A stretch of 43,163 nucleotides of DNA from Novosphingobium sp. (GTDB lineage: Bacteria; Pseudomonadota; Alphaproteobacteria; Sphingomonadales; Sphingomonadaceae): contig JABFRE010000207.1 of NCBI GenBank assembly GCA_013141325.1, positions 1 to 43,163 of the forward strand, read 5' to 3'. The position numbers and the translations under genes were made by a program. This document shows positions 27,462 to 35,482 of this stretch, piece after piece. Positions within the stretch are counted from its first letter, which is position 1, and every line of letters begins with the position of its first letter. The notes under the pieces are model-generated. The model did not search any database, was not told the DNA's origin, and was given only the letters and a program-made list of their open reading frames with translations.

Positions 27462-28931
27462 CTACTGCTGCCTCACGGTAGCGTCCGATTTGAACGACGC
27501 GCTGTATTCGGCATTGGGATCACCCTTCAGCTCGCGCTGCGCGGGCATGCGCGCGGTGACCACCGGCTTGATCGCGGCCGCCGGGGCGGCGCCCGGCGCA
27601 ATCACCCGCCAGATGATCCCGGCGGTGTCATCGCTGACCAGCAGGGCTCCGTCGCGGGCGAAGCCGACCCAGGTGGGGCGGCCGTGGGTCGTACCGTTGC
27701 CCGTCAGGAAGCCGGTCAGCAGCGGTACCGGCAGACCCAGCGGATTGCCGTTGGCATCGAACTTGACGAAGACCACATCATAGCCCGACAACGGCTTGCG
27801 ATTCCACGAGCCGTGCCGCGCGATCACCGCGCCGTTGGCAAAATCGGGTCCCAGCATTTCCCCGCCTGCGACGAATGCCATGCCCAGCGGCGCGACATGC
27901 GCGCCCAGCGCGAATTCGGGTTTGCGGACATAGTCGTCGAAATATTCCGGCGGTGCAGACTTCACCCGGTCGTCATCGTATTTCTTCCAATAGACCCATG
28001 GCCAGCCATAGTGCGCGCCAACCGGCACGTTGGTGAGATAGTCCGGCACCAGATCCGGGCCAAGCTGGTCGCGCTCGTTGACGGTGGTCCACAGCTCCCC
28101 CGTGGAGGGGTTCCAGGCCAATCCGTTGGGATTGCGCAGCCCTTGGGCATACTGGCGGGCGCGGCCGGAGGTGAGGTCCAGCTCCCAGATCGCGGCGCGG
28201 CCCTTCTCGGCCTCCATGCCGTTCTCGGCAATGTTGGACGACGATCCGACCGCGACAAACAGGCGGCGACCATCGGGGCTGAGCACGATGTTGCGCATCC
28301 AGTGGTTTCCGGCGGCGGGCAGGTCCATCAACTTCTTCGGCGCGGCGCTCAGCGCCGCTTCGCCGGGCTTGTAGGCGAAGGCCAGGACCGCATTGTGGTT
28401 GGCGACGTAAAGCACGCCCTCGCGCCAGGCGAGGCCCGAAGGCGAGGCGAGTTCTCCGCCCTGCTTGAGCACGAACTTCTGCTCGGCGATCCCGTCGCCG
28501 TTGGCGTCGCGCAGCAGAACCAGAGCATCGGGCGACTTGCCGTGCGATCCGGCGCGCTCCATCAGCTTGCCCGCTATCCACCCGGTCAGGCCGCCGCCGC
28601 CCACCCCGGCCGGCGCATCGGCCAGGGCCACCACAACATCGCCGTTTGGCAAGGTCAGCATCACCCGGGGATGGTCGAGCCCCTCCGCAAAGCGCGCGAC
28701 GGTCAACCCCTTGGCGGCGACCGGGGCTTCGCCAGCGGCCCAGCCGACCGGCCTGGCGATGCCGACGCTGGGAATCTGTTCCGCCTTGGGCCTGACCAGT
28801 ACCGGATCGCGGCCGGACAGTTCATCCAGGCTCTTCTGTGCTGGCGTACCGCGCAGGACGAAGAAGACGAAACCGCCCAGGACCAGAATAAAGACCCCGA
28901 GGGCGACGAGCAGCTTGCGTTTGGTCGACAT
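27462..28931 (-). CDS. Membrane-anchored PQQ-dependent sorbosone dehydrogenase-like protein
   Basis: A 489-residue beta-propeller protein with an N-terminal membrane anchor (KRKLLVALGVFILVLGGFVFFVL) and a periplasmic domain. Propeller motifs are RFAEGLDHPRVMLTLPNGDVVVAL, LASPSGLAWREGVLYVANHNAVL, MRNIVLSPDGRRLFVAVGSSSN, GLRNPNGLAWNPSTGELWTTVNERD and GRPTWVGFARDGALLVSDD. These fit the L-sorbosone/soluble glucose dehydrogenase family that binds PQQ. The histidine, arginine and asparagine-rich loops expected at the cofactor site are visible, but substrate is unknown. The start used is the ATG directly before the membrane anchor rather than the longer ORF. It is divergent from the fRMsr gene. Confidence 0.87.
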   Translation of the reverse strand: MSTKRKLLVALGVFILVLGGFVFFVLRGTPAQKSLDELSGRDPVLVRPKAEQIPSVGIARPVGWAAGEAPVAAKGLTVARFAEGLDHPRVMLTLPNGDVVVALADAPAGVGGGGLTGWIAGKLMERAGSHGKSPDALVLLRDANGDGIAEQKFVLKQGGELASPSGLAWREGVLYVANHNAVLAFAYKPGEAALSAAPKKLMDLPAAGNHWMRNIVLSPDGRRLFVAVGSSSNIAENGMEAEKGRAAIWELDLTSGRARQYAQGLRNPNGLAWNPSTGELWTTVNERDQLGPDLVPDYLTNVPVGAHYGWPWVYWKKYDDDRVKSAPPEYFDDYVRKPEFALGAHVAPLGMAFVAGGEMLGPDFANGAVIARHGSWNRKPLSGYDVVFVKFDANGNPLGLPVPLLTGFLTGNGTTHGRPTWVGFARDGALLVSDDTAGIIWRVIAPGAAPAAAIKPVVTARMPAQRELKGDPNAEYSASFKSDATVRQQ

Positions 28932-28993
28932 AGGCCACTGGATAGGCGCAAGGCGGCTAGGCGGCAACTCCCTGCTGGGCTAATGCGCTGCTG

Positions 28994-29476
28994 ATGTACG
29001 CCTTTGCCCCCGATCCAGCGCTGACCAAGCCCGAACTCTACCGCGAACTGGCCGCCGCAGCCCGCGCGCTGGTCGCTGGCGAACCCGATCCGGTCGCGAA
29101 TATGGCCAACGTCGCGGCGCTGGTCTGGCAATTCGTCGATCGGCTCAACTGGGCCGGATTTTACCGAATGGTGGAGGGCGAGCTTGTGCTGGGACCGTTC
29201 CAGGGCAAGCCTGCGTGCTTGCGGATCGCCCTGGGCCAGGGCGTGTGCGGCGCGGCCGCCGCCACTGGCGCAACGCAGCGGGTCGAGGATGTACATGCCT
29301 TTCCCGGCCACATTGCCTGCGACGCCGACAGCCGCAGCGAACTGGTGGTGCCGGTGCTGCGCAACGGCCTCGTGATCGCGGTGATCGATCTCGACAGCCC
29401 GCTGCCCGCCCGCTTCGACGCGGAGGACGCCGCCGGGATCGAAACACTGGCCGCGGCGATCGCCGCCGCGATCTGA
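28994..29476 (+). CDS. msrC: Free methionine-(R)-sulfoxide reductase, GAF domain
   Basis: A 160-residue GAF-domain enzyme that reduces free methionine-R-sulfoxide in the cytosol. The three conserved cysteines of the family are at about residues 75, 85 and 109 (GKPACLRIALGQGVCG and GHIACDADSRSELVVPV). WAGFYRMVEGELVLGPFQG and DLDSP support the fold. It follows the divergent sorbosone-dehydrogenase start by 62 bases and precedes the glycine-zipper gene. No strong RBS is seen before the ATG. Confidence 0.92.
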   Translation: MYAFAPDPALTKPELYRELAAAARALVAGEPDPVANMANVAALVWQFVDRLNWAGFYRMVEGELVLGPFQGKPACLRIALGQGVCGAAAATGATQRVEDVHAFPGHIACDADSRSELVVPVLRNGLVIAVIDLDSPLPARFDAEDAAGIETLAAAIAAAI

Positions 29477-29604
29477 CGTCTTGGCTTTGCTCCGAATCGG
29501 GACAGCGCGCAGACTCCGCGCGCCGGGCGCTTGGTAATCGGCGCACTGTGATGGTAAGTTCCGGGTTAACACCGGGATTCTCCGGTCCGGTTCAGGGGAC
29601 TGCC

Positions 29605-30360
29605 ATGCCGTATCGCCGTAACGCTTCCACCCTTGCCAAGGCTGCTGCCGCGCTCACCGTGCTCGTGCTTGCTGCCCCGGCCTGGGCACAGTCTGCACCG
29701 CAGCCAGCCGGAACGGTTGATGCCGAAGGACGGGTTTACGGCGATATGCCGGTGGTCCACGCCCCGCCCCCGCCCATGGCCGCGCCCTATGGTCAGCCCG
29801 GCGCTGTCCAGCCCCGCTACGATACCGCCGCGTGGGAACGCGCTCGCGAAGACTGGCTGGCCGAATGCCGCTACAACAACCGCGGCCGGCGCGGCAATAC
29901 GCTGGGCGGAGCGCTGGTTGGCGGCGTGGTCGGCGGCCTGCTGGGCAACGCGGTTGCCGGACGGGGAGACAAGACGCTGGGGACCGTGGCCGGCGCCGTC
30001 GCGGGCGCGGCAGCGGGCGGGGCCCTGGGCAACGGTGCGGACCGGCGCCAGGAACGGCGCGCGAGGGATTATTGTGAAAGCTATCTCGAGCGGCACATGG
30101 GCTATGGCCCCGCTGGATATGGCTATCCGGCTCAGGGCTATGCCTACGCCTATCAGCCGATGACCGTGATGGTCCCGGTAATGACGGTCCAGGCGCAGCC
30201 GGTCGCCGCCCCTGCGCCGCAGCCGCGCGAGTGCAAGGAAACCCAGGTGATCGAGGAATGGGTACCGGTCGCCGCCCCGGCCCGCCGCTATATCCCCCGC
30301 CGTCCGGCGCCGGACAAGCGGGTCAAGATCGTGCCGGACAAGCGCGTCCGGGTAAACTGA
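29605..30360 (+). CDS. Glycine-zipper envelope protein
   Basis: A 251-residue exported protein. The signal peptide ends APAWA before QSAPQPAGTVD. Residues about 95-145 form a glycine zipper 2TM region (NTLGGALVGGVVGGLLGNAVAG, TLGTVAGAVAGAAAGGALGNG) like the 17-kDa surface antigen family. This is followed by a Tyr/Gly-rich stretch (YGPAGYGYPAQGYAYAYQP) and a Pro/Arg-rich tail with a repeated PDKRV. The track ORF starts far upstream in the fRMsr gene; the ATG at 29605 with AGGGGA upstream is the real start. Function is unknown, probably outer-membrane association. A hairpin terminator follows. Confidence 0.88.
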   Translation: MPYRRNASTLAKAAAALTVLVLAAPAWAQSAPQPAGTVDAEGRVYGDMPVVHAPPPPMAAPYGQPGAVQPRYDTAAWERAREDWLAECRYNNRGRRGNTLGGALVGGVVGGLLGNAVAGRGDKTLGTVAGAVAGAAAGGALGNGADRRQERRARDYCESYLERHMGYGPAGYGYPAQGYAYAYQPMTVMVPVMTVQAQPVAAPAPQPRECKETQVIEEWVPVAAPARRYIPRRPAPDKRVKIVPDKRVRVN

Positions 30361-30395
30361 TCCCCGCCGCTTCGCCGAGGTCAAACAGCAGCCAG

Positions 30396-30423
30396 ACGCC
30401 TCCGGCCATGCCGGGGGCGTTTC
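30396..30423 (+). terminator. Terminator of the glycine-zipper gene
   Basis: ACGCCTCCGGC, loop CAT, GCCGGGGGCGT form an 11-bp stem with one G-U pair, followed by a short TTC run. It lies in the 79-base gap between two convergent genes. The opposite strand has no T run, so a plus-strand role is preferred. Confidence 0.65.
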
Positions 30424-30439
30424 TGGTTCGACCCTGGGT

Positions 30440-31594
30440 CTAGAGGGAGCGCCCGATCAGTTCCTTCATGATCTCGCTGGTACCGCCAAAGATCCGCGTG
30501 ACCCGGGCGCCGCGCCACTGCTTGGCGATCGCATATTCGTTCATGAAGCCAGCTCCGCCGTGGAGCTGGAGGCACTTGTCGACCACTTCGCCTTGCAGTT
30601 CGGTGTGCCACAGCTTGGCCCCCGAGGCTTCGACCGGGGTCAGCTCGTGCTTGATATGGCGGGCGATGCACCAATCGATGTGCGCCCAGCCGACCTGCAG
30701 CTTGGCCTTGAGATCGGCCAGGACGAAGCGGGTGTTCTGGAAATCGAGCACCGGCTTGCCAAACGCCTTGCGGTCACGGGTGAATTCGACCGTCAGATCG
30801 AACGCGCGCTGGGCCGCCGTCTGGGCCGACACGGCGATGCCCAGCCGCTCCTGCGGCAGCTCGCTCATCAGATAGATAAAACCCTTGCCTTCCTCGCCCA
30901 GGCAATTGGTGATCGGCACGCGCACGTCCTCAAAGAACAGTTCCGAGGTGTCGGCGGCGTCGAGCCCGACCTTGTCGAGATTCCGCCCGCGCTTGAACCC
31001 GGCGCGGTCGGCTTCGACCAACACGATCGAAACGCCCTTCCAGGCCGGCTGGACATCGCTATCGGTCTTGCAGCACACCAGCACCAGATCGGCGTTCTGG
31101 CCGTTGGTGATATAGGTCTTGCTGCCGTTGATGACGTAGTGGTTGCCGTCCTTTTTCGCGGTGGTCCGCAGCGCCTGAAGATCGGACCCGGTGCCGGGCT
31201 CGGTCATGGCGATCGCGGTCACGACCTCACCGCTGACCATCTTGGGCAGCCAGGTCTGCTTCTGCTCTTCCGAGCCGTACTGGATGATGTAGTTGGCAAC
31301 GATGTCCGACTGGAGCGAAAACCCGGTCGCGACATCGGTTCCATAGCCGATCTCTTCATCGATGATTGCGTTGTAGCCGAAATCGAGACCCAGCCCGCCA
31401 TAGGCTTCGGGAACCGTCGGGCAGAGCAGGCCCAGTTCGCCGGCCTTGGGCCAGACGTCCTTTGGAATGATGCCGTCTTCGTCCCATTTGGCGGCATGCG
31501 GCTCAAGTTGTTCGGCGACAAAGCGGCGCACCGTGGCGCGGAAGGCTTCGTGATCCTCGGTGTAACAGTTGCGGGCAAGCGAATCGAGCGACAT
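30440..31594 (-). CDS. Acyl-CoA dehydrogenase, long-chain (LCAD)-like
   Basis: A 384-residue flavoenzyme oxidising acyl-CoA to trans-2-enoyl-CoA, full length for the family. FAD-binding and substrate motifs are AIAMTEPGTGSDLQALRTTA (about 127-146) and LQLHGGAGFMNE. The C-terminus reads IFGGTSEIMKEL, so the usual catalytic glutamate of medium-chain enzymes is a glycine. A glutamate in ELPQERLGIA (E249) occupies the alternative position used in LCAD and isovaleryl-CoA dehydrogenases. It therefore probably acts on long or branched acyl-CoAs. It follows the usher-like gene on the same strand but has its own candidate promoter. Confidence 0.93.
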   Translation of the reverse strand: MSLDSLARNCYTEDHEAFRATVRRFVAEQLEPHAAKWDEDGIIPKDVWPKAGELGLLCPTVPEAYGGLGLDFGYNAIIDEEIGYGTDVATGFSLQSDIVANYIIQYGSEEQKQTWLPKMVSGEVVTAIAMTEPGTGSDLQALRTTAKKDGNHYVINGSKTYITNGQNADLVLVCCKTDSDVQPAWKGVSIVLVEADRAGFKRGRNLDKVGLDAADTSELFFEDVRVPITNCLGEEGKGFIYLMSELPQERLGIAVSAQTAAQRAFDLTVEFTRDRKAFGKPVLDFQNTRFVLADLKAKLQVGWAHIDWCIARHIKHELTPVEASGAKLWHTELQGEVVDKCLQLHGGAGFMNEYAIAKQWRGARVTRIFGGTSEIMKELIGRSL

Positions 31595-31627
31595 GGCGGT
31601 CCCTTTGGCACGTGGTCTGGCCGCTTG

Positions 31628-31656
31628 GCCTAAGCCCGCCGAACCGCCCGGGTCAA
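31628..31656 (-). promoter_or_regulatory. Candidate promoter of the LCAD-like gene
   Basis: TTGACCC, 14 bases, GCTTAGGC on the minus strand resembles the alphaproteobacterial TTGACGS-N11-14-GCTANAWC pattern (six of seven and about five of eight matches). It sits in the 81-base gap after the usher-like gene, 33 bases before the ATG. Confidence 0.35.
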
Positions 31657-31675
31657 CCGGAATTTAATCGCCCGG

Positions 31676-34360
31676 TTAAGGGGCCGCAGCAACCTGGCTG
31701 GTCGGCGCCGGATCGATCCGGATCCGCCCGAGCCGCAACGAACTGTGGGCCTGATCGATCCGCAGCAGGCCGCCGAGTTCCGCCCGTACGCCCAGCGCCG
31801 CCGCGACCTTGGCGGAAAGTCGCAGCCGGTATTCGCCATAGGGGATCGAATCGAACAACAGGTATCCGTCGAATTCGGAGACAATTCGGCGAATCACGGC
31901 GCCCGAGCCATCGACCAGTTCCACCGTCTGCCCGGCCCGGACCTCGCCATCGAGCCCGACCAGAGTCGCCTCGATCTCTCCCGTCGGCGCCAGCGGCAGC
32001 AGCAGCGGCGTGGCGACACCTGGGCGCGGGGTAACCACCATCCCGCGCCCCTTGGGCTGCAGCAGCGGATCTGGCAGGCTGCCGGTGTCGATCCCGACCA
32101 GCACCGGCACATAGGGCCGCAATCCCTCGATCACGGTCCGCCCGGCGGCATTGGTGGGCGCGCGCGAATGGCGGAAGCCCGCCTCGATCGTCACCCCTTC
32201 GACCGATCCCTCCCCCGGCTGGCGCAGCCCGTCGCCGTTGTCGTCACGAAACACTTCGACCGCCGCGGTGCCGGTCTGGGCGAGCTGCTCGCGCGCCACA
32301 CGCCAACCGCCGTCGGCTGGATCCTGACCCAGGCTGAAGGCCAGCGACAGTCCCAGGCCGATCCCGCCGCGGGTGTCGTAGCGCGCATCGCCGCGCAAAG
32401 CGAAGTGTTTGAATTGTCTTACATATCCCAAGGTAAACTGGTTGATCCGGCTGTCGCGATCATAGGCGTAGGCGCCGCGCAAAGTGGAGCGTTCGGTCAG
32501 CGTTCTTTCCGCCGTCAGCGTCGCCGCGTGCAGCCCGCGTGTGCCGCCGGCCAAGCGCCAGCTCGCCTCGCCCCGCATCCGCACACCGCGAATCGCGCTG
32601 TTACCGATCAGCTGGATGAAAGTCCCGTCGCTGGGCGCGGCGGCCAGGCCGGTGCTGCGCTTTTGCGAGAGCTCGGTGCCCAGGAACACCCGCCCGAAGC
32701 GGAACGAAGCCCGGCTGGACCATTCGAGCGTCTCGCGCCCGTCGCGCATGGTCCAGTGCCGCAGTCCGGCCTGAATCGGCAAGCTCAACCGGCCAAGCTT
32801 GACGCGCCCCGACAGCCGCAGCGATTGTTCGCGCAGTGCGTTGGCCGAGACGAGTTCACTTTCGAATGCCCCCGCCACCCACAGTGTTTCGGCCGAGAAA
32901 TAGATGCCGCCAAGACGGCCCAGCGCTTCCGCACGCAAGGCCTGGCCAGCGCCAAGCTGCTTCGCCCCCGCCAGCTGGATCAACATCGGGCCGACCGAGC
33001 GGTTGACGCTCGCTTCGACGTAGTTCCGGCGGCGGCCATTCAGCACCAGGCTTTGCCATTCGAGCCCGGCGGTCGTCCGGTCGTCGAGTCCGCGTTCCAC
33101 GCCCACGCCCCAGCGCCAACCGGTTTTCGAAGGGTCGGGATTGGAGGTCAGCTCGATCAGATCGCGATCCTGCTCGATCGCTCCGGCCCAATACCAGGTT
33201 TGACCCTTGGGAAGACTGTCGAGCCCGACCGGCATGTTCGAGCGGTCATGGCGAACCTGCCCTTGCGGGCCATAGAGCACCACATCGAAATCGTTGTCGC
33301 CGAACTGCAGCTCGATATCGGTGAATTCGTAGCGTCCGTCGCCGCGGTCGCCCTGGTAGGCGCGCAGCTCGCCGTTGACATAAAGCTCGGCATCCCAGCC
33401 CACCGGCAAGGTGCCGCGCAGTGTGGTTGCCGAAAACCGGGTCGGCCGATCGATCGGCCGGTTGGAGAGGAAGGCCCCGCGGCCAACCGCGCTCTGCCCG
33501 GTCAGGGCCCCCGGCAGCACCTGGACGTCACCCGCCGCAACCTGTGTGGCCTTGAGCGGACCGAGCAGCGTCGCAGCCGGATCATAGCGGTAGGCCCGCA
33601 ACCGCAGACTGTCGGGTACGCCCCGCGTGTCCGAAGCGAGGCGAACCTCGGTACTGGCGCCCAGTACCTCGCCGCTGGCCAGCACTTCGTACTGGGCGGT
33701 AAGATTGCCGCCGGCGGCGCGCGACCTTTGCCACTGGCTGCGCAGCAGGACGTCGACCGCAGGCGTGCGCCAGTTGCGGTAGGGGGTTTCGGCCTGAGGC
33801 AGCTTGGCGATGTCAAAATCGGCGGTCTTGCCCTTGGAAAGTCGCGCGGCGCGACTTTTGCGTTCGATCGCTTCCAGAAACGGCAGCTTGGTCTCGCTTT
33901 CGAGGCGGATGGTCATGGTTCCCAGCTCGGGCCGGAACCGCACGCCGAACCAGGCCGACAGCGCCGCCAGATCGGTGCACCAGCCTTCGGGAGTGTCGCG
34001 GATCGCGGTGGTGGCGAGCTTGCTGGTTCCGTTCATGGTTTGTACCGAAAATGCTTCGCGATCGAGAGTGAAGCGCTGGTCCTCCGCGAAGATCCAGCCG
34101 GTTGCGCGGCGCGACTTCTTGTCAAGCCGCACCGGCAGGTCGAGCGCGATGATCAGATCGGCCATGTCAACGCAGACGCCCTGCGGGGTCTGGTAGCCGC
34201 GCAGGGTTTCGCCAATCCGGTATTGTCCGGCGTGCAGCTCAAGGATCAGGGCGTCGTCGTCGTTGGCCTGCCAGGGCGCGGCGGCATGGCCGCCAGACGC
34301 GGCGGCGGCCGCCGCGAAGCCCGCAGCGGCCAAAGCCATTCGTCTGATCCAGCCCGCCAT
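31676..34360 (-). CDS. Usher-like outer-membrane protein with C-terminal SD/carboxypeptidase-regulatory-like domains
   Basis: An 894-residue exported protein (signal peptide to about residue 27). Residues about 320-365 read AELYVNGELRAYQGDRGDGRYEFTDIELQFGDNDFDVVLYGPQGQVRHD, a pattern seen in fimbrial ushers of the divergent (TcfC-like) kind. The region 370-690 has many alternating strands (YVEASVNRSVGPMLIQLAG, AATLTAERTLTERSTLRGAY) fitting a large beta barrel. A segment at about 700-730, VEVFRDDNGDGLRQPGEGSVEGVTIEAG, looks like the calcium-binding SdrD-B type beta-sandwich. A final domain at about 800-860 (FDGYLLFDSIPYGEYRLRL) is carboxypeptidase-regulatory-like. The order pilin, chaperone, usher makes secretion/assembly of the DUF4402 subunit its likely job. 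It is not a close FimD match, so the assignment is partly contextual. Confidence 0.75.
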   Translation of the reverse strand: MAGWIRRMALAAAGFAAAAAASGGHAAAPWQANDDDALILELHAGQYRIGETLRGYQTPQGVCVDMADLIIALDLPVRLDKKSRRATGWIFAEDQRFTLDREAFSVQTMNGTSKLATTAIRDTPEGWCTDLAALSAWFGVRFRPELGTMTIRLESETKLPFLEAIERKSRAARLSKGKTADFDIAKLPQAETPYRNWRTPAVDVLLRSQWQRSRAAGGNLTAQYEVLASGEVLGASTEVRLASDTRGVPDSLRLRAYRYDPAATLLGPLKATQVAAGDVQVLPGALTGQSAVGRGAFLSNRPIDRPTRFSATTLRGTLPVGWDAELYVNGELRAYQGDRGDGRYEFTDIELQFGDNDFDVVLYGPQGQVRHDRSNMPVGLDSLPKGQTWYWAGAIEQDRDLIELTSNPDPSKTGWRWGVGVERGLDDRTTAGLEWQSLVLNGRRRNYVEASVNRSVGPMLIQLAGAKQLGAGQALRAEALGRLGGIYFSAETLWVAGAFESELVSANALREQSLRLSGRVKLGRLSLPIQAGLRHWTMRDGRETLEWSSRASFRFGRVFLGTELSQKRSTGLAAAPSDGTFIQLIGNSAIRGVRMRGEASWRLAGGTRGLHAATLTAERTLTERSTLRGAYAYDRDSRINQFTLGYVRQFKHFALRGDARYDTRGGIGLGLSLAFSLGQDPADGGWRVAREQLAQTGTAAVEVFRDDNGDGLRQPGEGSVEGVTIEAGFRHSRAPTNAAGRTVIEGLRPYVPVLVGIDTGSLPDPLLQPKGRGMVVTPRPGVATPLLLPLAPTGEIEATLVGLDGEVRAGQTVELVDGSGAVIRRIVSEFDGYLLFDSIPYGEYRLRLSAKVAAALGVRAELGGLLRIDQAHSSLRLGRIRIDPAPTSQVAAAP

Positions 34361-34406
34361 GACGTCAGGTTCCGCGCATCAAGCCCAGGATTTCCGCGCT
34401 TCCCGC

Positions 34407-35285
34407 TCAGCCGATCGCCGAATCGAGCGAAGCGATCAGCGCTCCGCCGTTTTCGGGAAGCTCGCGGTATTCGATCCGCACCCGGCGGCCTTTGAGCGCC
34501 GCAGCCTGTTCCGCCGAGAGCGGCACTTCGACCTTGCGCGACTGCACCTCGGGATAGACCGCGATCCCGCGCGACTGAACCAGCGGATCGCCGCCGCCCG
34601 CCGGACGCACCAGCAGCTCGCCGAACACCGAACGGGTACCGCTGCGGTGCAGGTCGAGCATCAGCGTAGGGCGGTTCTGGATCGTTTCGAGATGCGGATT
34701 GGTCATCGTCGCGGTGGCCTGAAGCTGACCTTTGCGGACGATCACAGGGATGGTGATGCCGTAGATCGGCTGCAGCTTGATCGTGACACCCTGGGCGGTC
34801 TGGGTGGTGACGGCCTTGTCATCATCGATCGGTGCGCCTTCGTCGGGCACGGCCCGGAACAACATGTGTACGCGGTATTCGCCATCGGCCAGTTCGGGCG
34901 CTGGGCGCGCGCTGATCCGGATCGACTGCGGCTGATTTGGCGGCAGCAGAATCCGGCGCGGCGCATAGCGGACCATCTCGATTGCAGCCTTTTCGGTCGC
35001 CGCAGCATCGGCGTCGGCCACATCGTCAAGCTCGCCGTCCGGAGACATGCGGCGCAGCTCGAGGCTGATCCGGTAGGTCGCTGGCGCGGTGCCGATATTG
35101 TTGAGAATGACTTCGGTGCTGCCGCCGCCGGCCAGGACAACCCGGGTCGGCGCGATCAGCAGATCGCCGCGCGCCTGGGCCTGGGTCTGAACCGCGCCCA
35201 GCACCAGCGTGAGACTGCCGCTCAGCACGGCCAGAGCGCGCCGCAGCGCGGCAGGAGAACGAAAGCGTTTCGAAACTGGCAGCAT
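34407..35285 (-). CDS. PapD-like periplasmic fimbrial chaperone
   Basis: A 292-residue exported protein with signal peptide ending AVQTQAQA at about residue 38. The mature N-terminus RGDLLIAPTRVVLAGGGSTEVILNNIG is an immunoglobulin-like first domain of pilus chaperones, with the conserved arginine in APTR. ILLPPNQPQSIRISARPAPELADGEYRVHMLFR and QPIYGITIPVIVRKG continue the fold, resembling the chaperones of archaic (Csu/sigma-type) systems. It should hold the pilin subunit by donor-strand complementation in the periplasm and pass it to the usher-like protein encoded 46 bases downstream. It lies 197 bases after the pilin gene, beyond two hairpins. Confidence 0.85.
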   Translation of the reverse strand: MLPVSKRFRSPAALRRALAVLSGSLTLVLGAVQTQAQARGDLLIAPTRVVLAGGGSTEVILNNIGTAPATYRISLELRRMSPDGELDDVADADAAATEKAAIEMVRYAPRRILLPPNQPQSIRISARPAPELADGEYRVHMLFRAVPDEGAPIDDDKAVTTQTAQGVTIKLQPIYGITIPVIVRKGQLQATATMTNPHLETIQNRPTLMLDLHRSGTRSVFGELLVRPAGGGDPLVQSRGIAVYPEVQSRKVEVPLSAEQAAALKGRRVRIEYRELPENGGALIASLDSAIG

Positions 35286-35410
35286 GAATGATCCCGCACG
35301 AAGTGTTGGCCCGGCGGCAACGCGCGCCTCCGGGAATTCCCCTGGGTTCTAGGCGGTCATGGTTAACAATCGGCTAAGCAAAGCCGGCCGGCCGCGCCCG
35401 GACCACGACA

Positions 35411-35441
35411 AAGGCCGCGCCGGTTTCCCGGGCGCGGCCTT
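35411..35441 (-). terminator. Hairpin/terminator between pilin and chaperone genes
   Basis: On the minus strand AAGGCCGCGCC, nine-base loop, GGCGCGGCCTT form an 11-bp stem followed by TGTC, giving a short TTTGT run. A second, 7-bp hairpin CCGGCGG-AAAG-CCGCCGG lies just upstream at 35456-35473. Together they probably limit read-through from pilin into chaperone and usher or protect the pilin mRNA 3' end. Confidence 0.75.
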
Positions 35442-35482
35442 GCCTGGTTCCTGTCCCGGCGGAAAGCCGCCGGAGACCGGGA

